The notes below the pieces were generated by a model that made no database searches, was not told where the DNA came from, and was given only the letters and a program-made list of their open reading frames with translations. The position numbers and the translations under genes are program-made. This document shows positions 60,565-64,000 of a stretch of 64,000 nucleotides of DNA, in pieces; the first letter of the stretch is position 1, and every line of letters starts with the position of its first letter. This stretch comes from Xanthocytophaga flava (GTDB lineage: Bacteria; Bacteroidota; Bacteroidia; Cytophagales; 172606-1). Location of the stretch: NCBI GenBank assembly GCA_030068525.1, contig JASJOS010000013.1:186001-250000 (forward strand), read 5' to 3'.

Positions 60565-60756
60565 ATGGAACCCATATATTTTCAGAGAACCAGTGGCTCT
60601 GTCTATTGCACAATCCGGTATACTGAAAAAGAACAGTGTCTATGTAAAAGTTGAGATGGAAAGTTTGGCGCCAAAGTAGAAGATGCGCGTAAATGGATTG
60701 CCTGATTTTGGATATTCAGAAATAGAATTAATGCCATTTCCTACACAAGTATATAG
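60565..60756 (+). pseudogene. Decayed short gene with two in-frame TGA codons
   Basis: ATG at 60565 opens MEPIYFQRTSGSVYCTIRYT, continuing to a TGA at 60652-60654. The same frame goes on as DGKFGAKVEDARKWIA to a second TGA at 60703-60705, then FWIFRNRINAIS to a TAG at 60754. Both interrupted sites would read well as Trp. A good terminator follows directly (60770-60796), which suggests a once-functional gene. The pattern 'I-R-Y-x-x-x-x-x-C-L...W-x-G-K-F' is distantly like the STAS-like protein upstream. Other genes here end in TGA, so recoding is unlikely. Confidence 0.4.
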
Positions 60757-60769
60757 ATCAATCCCCTGC

Positions 60770-60796
60770 AACAGGATACCCTATAGGTATCCTGTT
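60770..60796 (+). terminator. Terminator after the decayed gene
   Basis: AACAGGATACC (60770-60780) pairs with GGTATCCTGTT (60786-60796) around a 5-nt loop, followed by a T. Confidence 0.7.
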
Positions 60797-60909
60797 TGTG
60801 TTATAAGTCTGACCACTTTTTATTAAGACACTCACAGTCAACTAAATAATTCAAAATATGGTTAAATACGGGTGTTATAACTTGTAGCAACTGCTTCTTC
60901 TATCATAAA

Positions 60910-60948
60910 AAACCTCTGGATATATGATTGCCATACATCCAGAGGTTT
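60910..60948 (-). terminator. Terminator of the Old Yellow Enzyme gene
   Basis: AAACCTCTGGAT (60910-60921) pairs with ATCCAGAGGTTT (60937-60948). On the minus strand it follows the stop at 60968 and is followed by a T-run (A-run before 60910). Confidence 0.8.
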
Positions 60949-60967
60949 ATCAAAAAAATATAGTGGT

Positions 60968-62068
60968 TTATAGTAATGCGGCCAGTGCTTCTTTTGTAAA
61001 GCCTTTCAGTTCAGCAGTACGTTCATCACGAATCTTTTCTACCCAGTTTGGATCAGCCAGTAATGAACGTCCTACTGCAGCCAGATCAAACTCTCCTCTA
61101 TCCATACGTTCCAATAACTGTTCTATAGACTGAGGCTGCGAACTTTCGCCTTTGAAGGCAGCCAGAAATTCTCCACTCAATCCGATTGAGCCTACTGTAA
61201 TTGTAGCTTTACCAGTTAGCTTTTTAGCCCAACCTGCAAAGTTTAAATCAGATCCATCAAATTCGGAATCCCAGAAACGCCGTTGTGAGCAATGGAAAAT
61301 ATCCACTCCGGCATCAGCAAGAGGTGTCAACCAAGCTTCCATTTCTTGTGGAGTTCTTGTCAGTTTAAAGGTGTAATCCTGAGGTTTCCACTGAGATAAA
61401 CGAAGAATAATAGTAAAGTCCTCTCCTACCCGCCGACGAACTTCTTTTATCACTTCAATCGCAAATTTGCTACGTTCTACTACTGTTTTTCCACCAAATT
61501 CATCTGTGCGTAGGTTGGTTCCTTCCCAGAAAAACTGATCAATCAGATAGCCGTGTGCGCCATGCAGTTCCACACAGTCAAATCCCAGACGTTTGGCATC
61601 GGCAGCAGCCTGACCAAAGGCATCAATAGTATCATAGATGTCCTTTTCGGTCATGCTCACACCATTGGTAAAGTCTGGCTTGTTTAATCCAGAAGGGCCT
61701 TCAAAAGGTACTGGTGGCACCCATCCGGAATGGTGATTATACATCACACCCATATGCCATATCTGTGGCCCCATCTGACCACCTGCCTGATGCACACCTT
61801 GTATTACTTTTTGCCATCCCTCTAAAGATTTCTCTCCATAAAAATGAGGGATGTTCGGATCATTAGAAGACGAAGGACGATTGATGACTGTACCTTCTGA
61901 TAAAATTAATCCTACCTGAGCTGCTGCACGTTTGCTGTAATAAGTAGCTACCTCTTCTGTAGGAATACCGTTGGGTGAAAAAGAACGTGTCATGGGAGCC
62001 ATGACAATACGATTTTTCAAATGCAATGATTTCAACGTAAATGGTTGAAACAATATATCTTTTTTCAT
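60968..62068 (-). CDS. Old Yellow Enzyme-family NADH:flavin oxidoreductase (alkene reductase)
   Basis: The 366-residue FMN enzyme has LFQPFTLKSLHLKNRIVMAP, MTRSFSPNGIPTEEV, VGLILSEGTVI, GPQIWHMGVMYNHHSGW-type sequence, FDCVELHGAHGYLIDQFFWE, GTNLRTDEFGG, and ATITVGSIGLSGEF with DLAAVGRSLLADPNWVEKIR. It reduces activated C=C bonds of unsaturated carbonyls with NAD(P)H. Regulated with the ArsR gene upstream on the same strand: a matching operator lies at 62152-62171. The role may be detoxification of electrophiles. Confidence 0.94.
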   Translation of the reverse strand: MKKDILFQPFTLKSLHLKNRIVMAPMTRSFSPNGIPTEEVATYYSKRAAAQVGLILSEGTVINRPSSSNDPNIPHFYGEKSLEGWQKVIQGVHQAGGQMGPQIWHMGVMYNHHSGWVPPVPFEGPSGLNKPDFTNGVSMTEKDIYDTIDAFGQAAADAKRLGFDCVELHGAHGYLIDQFFWEGTNLRTDEFGGKTVVERSKFAIEVIKEVRRRVGEDFTIILRLSQWKPQDYTFKLTRTPQEMEAWLTPLADAGVDIFHCSQRRFWDSEFDGSDLNFAGWAKKLTGKATITVGSIGLSGEFLAAFKGESSQPQSIEQLLERMDRGEFDLAAVGRSLLADPNWVEKIRDERTAELKGFTKEALAALL

Positions 62069-62151
62069 GGTTAAACTTATGAGTTTACATACAAACCAAT
62101 ACCATCATAGTGGATGGAACTGATTTGGCCCTTGGGAAAACGCTAATCGGC

Positions 62152-62171
62152 AATTCGATAAAATCCGATAT
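62152..62171. promoter_or_regulatory. Operator-like palindrome upstream of the OYE gene
   Basis: AATTCG, 8-nt spacer, CGATAT; same spacing as the site before the ArsR gene (ATATCG-N8-CGATAT, 62517-62536). It lies 84 bp upstream of the OYE start, between the two genes. Probably bound by the ArsR-type regulator. Confidence 0.5.
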
Positions 62172-62204
62172 CTATATTTAAATAAAAAGCGATCTATCAT
62201 TCAG

Positions 62205-62507
62205 TTATATTTCATTCTGAATGAATTGCTCCAATAACTTTATTCCCTCTTCATTGCGTTTATAATAGGTCCACTGACCTACCCGCGTAGCTGTTACCAA
62301 TCCAGTCCTTTGTAACAAAGACAGATATTCGGATACTGTAGACTGACTCAGTCCACATTTTATCTGTATCTGCCCTACACATACACCATGGCAATCTAAA
62401 GACATTTGTTCCTGCGCAGGAAAATGTGTTTCCGGATCTTTAAGCCACGACAAAATTTGCAATCGGGTTTTATTGGATAATGCTTTAAATACTTCTACCG
62501 AATCCAT
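62205..62507 (-). CDS. ArsR-family transcriptional regulator
   Basis: The 100-residue winged-helix protein has VEVFKALSNKTRLQILSWLK, then QIKCGLSQSTVSEYLSLLQR (recognition helix), then TGLVTATRVGQWTYYKRNEE. It has cysteines in a loop between helices (DCHGVCVG) that could sense metals or electrophiles. This Cys-His-x-Val-Cys loop and the neighbour OYE suggest a sensor of reactive compounds rather than arsenic, which is inference. The gene is 136 bp upstream of the OYE gene on the same strand, and its promoter carries the palindrome at 62517-62536. Confidence 0.92.
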   Translation of the reverse strand: MDSVEVFKALSNKTRLQILSWLKDPETHFPAQEQMSLDCHGVCVGQIQIKCGLSQSTVSEYLSLLQRTGLVTATRVGQWTYYKRNEEGIKLLEQFIQNEI

Positions 62508-62511
62508 AGCA

Positions 62512-62542
62512 CAAACATATCGCCTTTTTCCGATATAACAAT
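62512..62542 (-). promoter_or_regulatory. ArsR promoter with embedded operator
   Basis: Read on the minus strand: -33 ATTG (62542-62539), 19-nt spacer, -7 TATGTTTG (62519-62512). The perfect palindrome ATATCG-N8-CGATAT (62517-62536) fills the spacer and overlaps the -7 box. The ATG at 62507 is only 4 bp past the -7 box, so the mRNA is likely leaderless. Confidence 0.65.
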
Positions 62543-62786
62543 ATATTCCGAAAAAAATTTGATTAAGCTATTAAATAGGGATAAAATCATCCCATTACCA
62601 GACAGATAAAATAACACTTTACTCAACCTTTGTTTATATATACAGATCTGTTAAAAGCAACATATCCGATATACGTTCTATACATTCTTTACAAAGAATG
62701 TTTTTTATAAAGATCAAATTCGAACAATTGTCTTTCATTTTCAGCTAAGTTCCATAAAAATGCCTACCTTTCCGTGCTTTTTTCTC
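62543..62786. other. Intergenic region arsR/gatB
   Basis: About 245 bp without a gene between the ArsR promoter and the gatB -7 box. AT-rich, no repeat or RNA gene recognised. Confidence 0.5.
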
Positions 62787-62794
62787 TACCTTTG
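62787..62794 (+). promoter_or_regulatory. -7 promoter box of gatB
   Basis: TACCTTTG matches TAnnTTTG. It lies 62 bp before the gatB ATG. The -33 region (around 62764) is weak. Confidence 0.45.
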
Positions 62795-62856
62795 TGTCAC
62801 ATAAGAGAAGCAGGATTAGTTATTTTTTGCATATAGTTCTCAACAATTCAATTTGA

Positions 62857-64000
62857 ATGGAATACGAAGTTGTCATCGGATTGGAAGTACACTGTCAACT
62901 GCTAACCAACACCAAGATCTTTGCAGCTGATGCCGTTGTATTTGGCGATGCCCCTAATACTCATATCAGTGTCATTACCTTAGGTTATCCTGGAACATTG
63001 CCCAAACTCAACAAGAAAGCAGTAGAATTTGCGATTAAGATGGGATTAGCATGTGGTTCTGAAATTACACGATACAATGTATTTGCCCGCAAAAATTATT
63101 TTTATCCTGATCTTCCGAAAGGCTATCAGATTTCACAGGACAAGACCCCTATCTGTGTAGGCGGAGGTGTAACTATCAAAACCAAAAATGGTGAACAGTT
63201 TATCCAACTACACCATATACATCTGGAAGAAGATGCAGGGAAGTCGATACACTCTGAAGAAGAAACAGATACTCTCTTAGATTATAATCGTGCAGGTACA
63301 GCTTTGATTGAGATTGTAACTGATCCAGTAATGAAAACATCTGAAGAAGCTGCTGCTTATCTGACGGAAGTGCGTAAACTGGTACGTTATTTGGAGATCT
63401 GTGATGGGAATATGGAAGAAGGCTCCCTACGCTGTGATGCAAATATTTCGATAATGCCCAAAGGAAGTACAGTATTGGGAACAAAAGTAGAGGTTAAGAA
63501 CATGAACTCTATCCGGAATGTGCAACGAGCAATAGATGTGGAAATCGAACGTCAAAAGCGTGCTGTAGCCAATGGAGAGAAGATTATTCAGGAAACCCGC
63601 CTATTTGATGTTACAGATGGCAGAACATATTCCATGCGTACCAAAGAAACTATGAACGACTATCGCTATTTTCCTGATCCGGACTTAGCCCCTTTCGTTG
63701 TTTCAGAGGAATGGCTGGCAGACATAAAGGCACAAATGCCTGCACTTCCACACGAATTGCATGAGAAATTCGTTACTACCTATAAGTTACCTGAGTATGA
63801 TGCCACAGTGTTAACAGACACTAAAGAAGTAGCTTTATATTTTGACAAAGTATGTAGTCATACAACCAACTACAAAGCAGCGTCAAACTGGGTAATGGGA
63901 CAAATCAAATCGTATCTAAATGAAAATCATCTGAATATAGCTCAATTTCCGATAAGTCCGGAAACTTTGTCAGGTTTGATTGAGTTAATTGATAAAGATA
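62857..64000 (+). CDS. gatB: Asp-tRNA(Asn)/Glu-tRNA(Gln) amidotransferase subunit B (3' part outside the window)
   Basis: The open frame starts at ATG 62857 and runs off the right edge after 381 codons. It begins MEYEVVIGLEVHCQLLTNTK, then FGDAPNTHISVITLGYPGTL, KNYFYPDLPKGYQISQ, HIHLEEDAGKSIH, LLDYNRAGTALIEIVTDP, MEEGSLRCDANIS, VEVKNMNSIRNVQRAI, and MRTKETMNDYRYFPDPDLAP. These identify GatB, which with GatA and GatC converts mischarged Glu-tRNA(Gln) or Asp-tRNA(Asn) to the amide forms. The full protein is usually about 480 residues, so roughly 100 residues are missing. Confidence 0.97.
   Translation, partial: MEYEVVIGLEVHCQLLTNTKIFAADAVVFGDAPNTHISVITLGYPGTLPKLNKKAVEFAIKMGLACGSEITRYNVFARKNYFYPDLPKGYQISQDKTPICVGGGVTIKTKNGEQFIQLHHIHLEEDAGKSIHSEEETDTLLDYNRAGTALIEIVTDPVMKTSEEAAAYLTEVRKLVRYLEICDGNMEEGSLRCDANISIMPKGSTVLGTKVEVKNMNSIRNVQRAIDVEIERQKRAVANGEKIIQETRLFDVTDGRTYSMRTKETMNDYRYFPDPDLAPFVVSEEWLADIKAQMPALPHELHEKFVTTYKLPEYDATVLTDTKEVALYFDKVCSHTTNYKAASNWVMGQIKSYLNENHLNIAQFPISPETLSGLIELIDKD

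Noticed and set aside
60652..60705. TGA read as tryptophan (recoding)
   Set aside because: Other genes in the window end with TGA, so the standard code holds; a decayed gene is simpler.
1..64000. tRNA, rRNA, CRISPR arrays or complete insertion sequences
   Set aside because: Intergenic DNA was read for cloverleaf T-loop sequences, regular repeats with spacers, and paired inverted repeats around transposase genes; none was found by eye. A covariance-model scan would be needed to exclude small RNAs.

Overview
The window is bacterial chromosome from a member of the Bacteroidota, most likely a Cytophagales-type environmental species. The evidence is a SusC/SusD pair, three large TonB-dependent receptors, LytS/LytTR signalling, many Bacteroidota-type lipoproteins, promoters of the TTTG-N19-TAnnTTTG type, and few recognisable Shine-Dalgarno sequences. 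The DNA is moderately AT-rich and I saw no tRNA, rRNA, CRISPR array or intact insertion sequence. Two genes run off the edges: a WG-repeat protein on the left and gatB on the right.

Region 1-19.8 kb is mostly household and envelope genes. It holds a very large TraB/GumN-like protein, an AlkD-type DNA glycosylase, a SIRT5-like sirtuin, a small alarmone-hydrolase-like HD protein, topoisomerase I (topA) and a SixA-type phosphatase. These are followed by a two-gene unit of a lipoprotein with a possible von Willebrand-like fold and a small membrane protein, then rpe, a TonB receptor, a CE2-like esterase and a secreted M20 amidohydrolase. Region 19.9-24.1 kb has eboA and the TatD-like eboB facing ethanolamine ammonia-lyase eutBC. 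Region 24.3-33.2 kb has an orphan IS1-InsA-like zinc-ribbon/HTH protein, a LytS/LytTR two-component system followed by a lipoprotein with three starch-binding-like repeats, several small enzymes, and a gluzincin-type metallopeptidase whose C-terminal module recurs in the small protein encoded after it.

Region 33.5-47.8 kb is more accessory. It starts with a membrane protein/Xre-regulator operon whose promoter carries two matching operators 42 bp apart. A frameshifted glycosidase-like pseudogene and several orphan lipoproteins follow. Next is an ECF sigma factor fused to a membrane segment and a C-terminal domain that recalls a TonB-receptor plug; it faces a susCD pair that has its own divergent DeoR regulator. 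Region 47.9-60.5 kb contains a sulfatase, an AraC/VOC operon, a run of orphan proteins including a SUKH-like one, and a four-gene minus-strand block of siderophore-type TonB receptor, two DUF3526-type ABC permeases and their ATPase. Region 60.5-64 kb has a decayed small gene, an Old Yellow Enzyme controlled by an ArsR regulator (matching palindromes lie upstream of both genes), and the start of gatB.

The most noteworthy candidates are the sigma-membrane-plug fusion beside susCD, the peptidase/partner pair with a shared C-terminal module, the minimal ebo pair beside eutBC, and two regulators with operators readable directly in the DNA. Functions are assigned from motifs visible in the translations; no database search was run.
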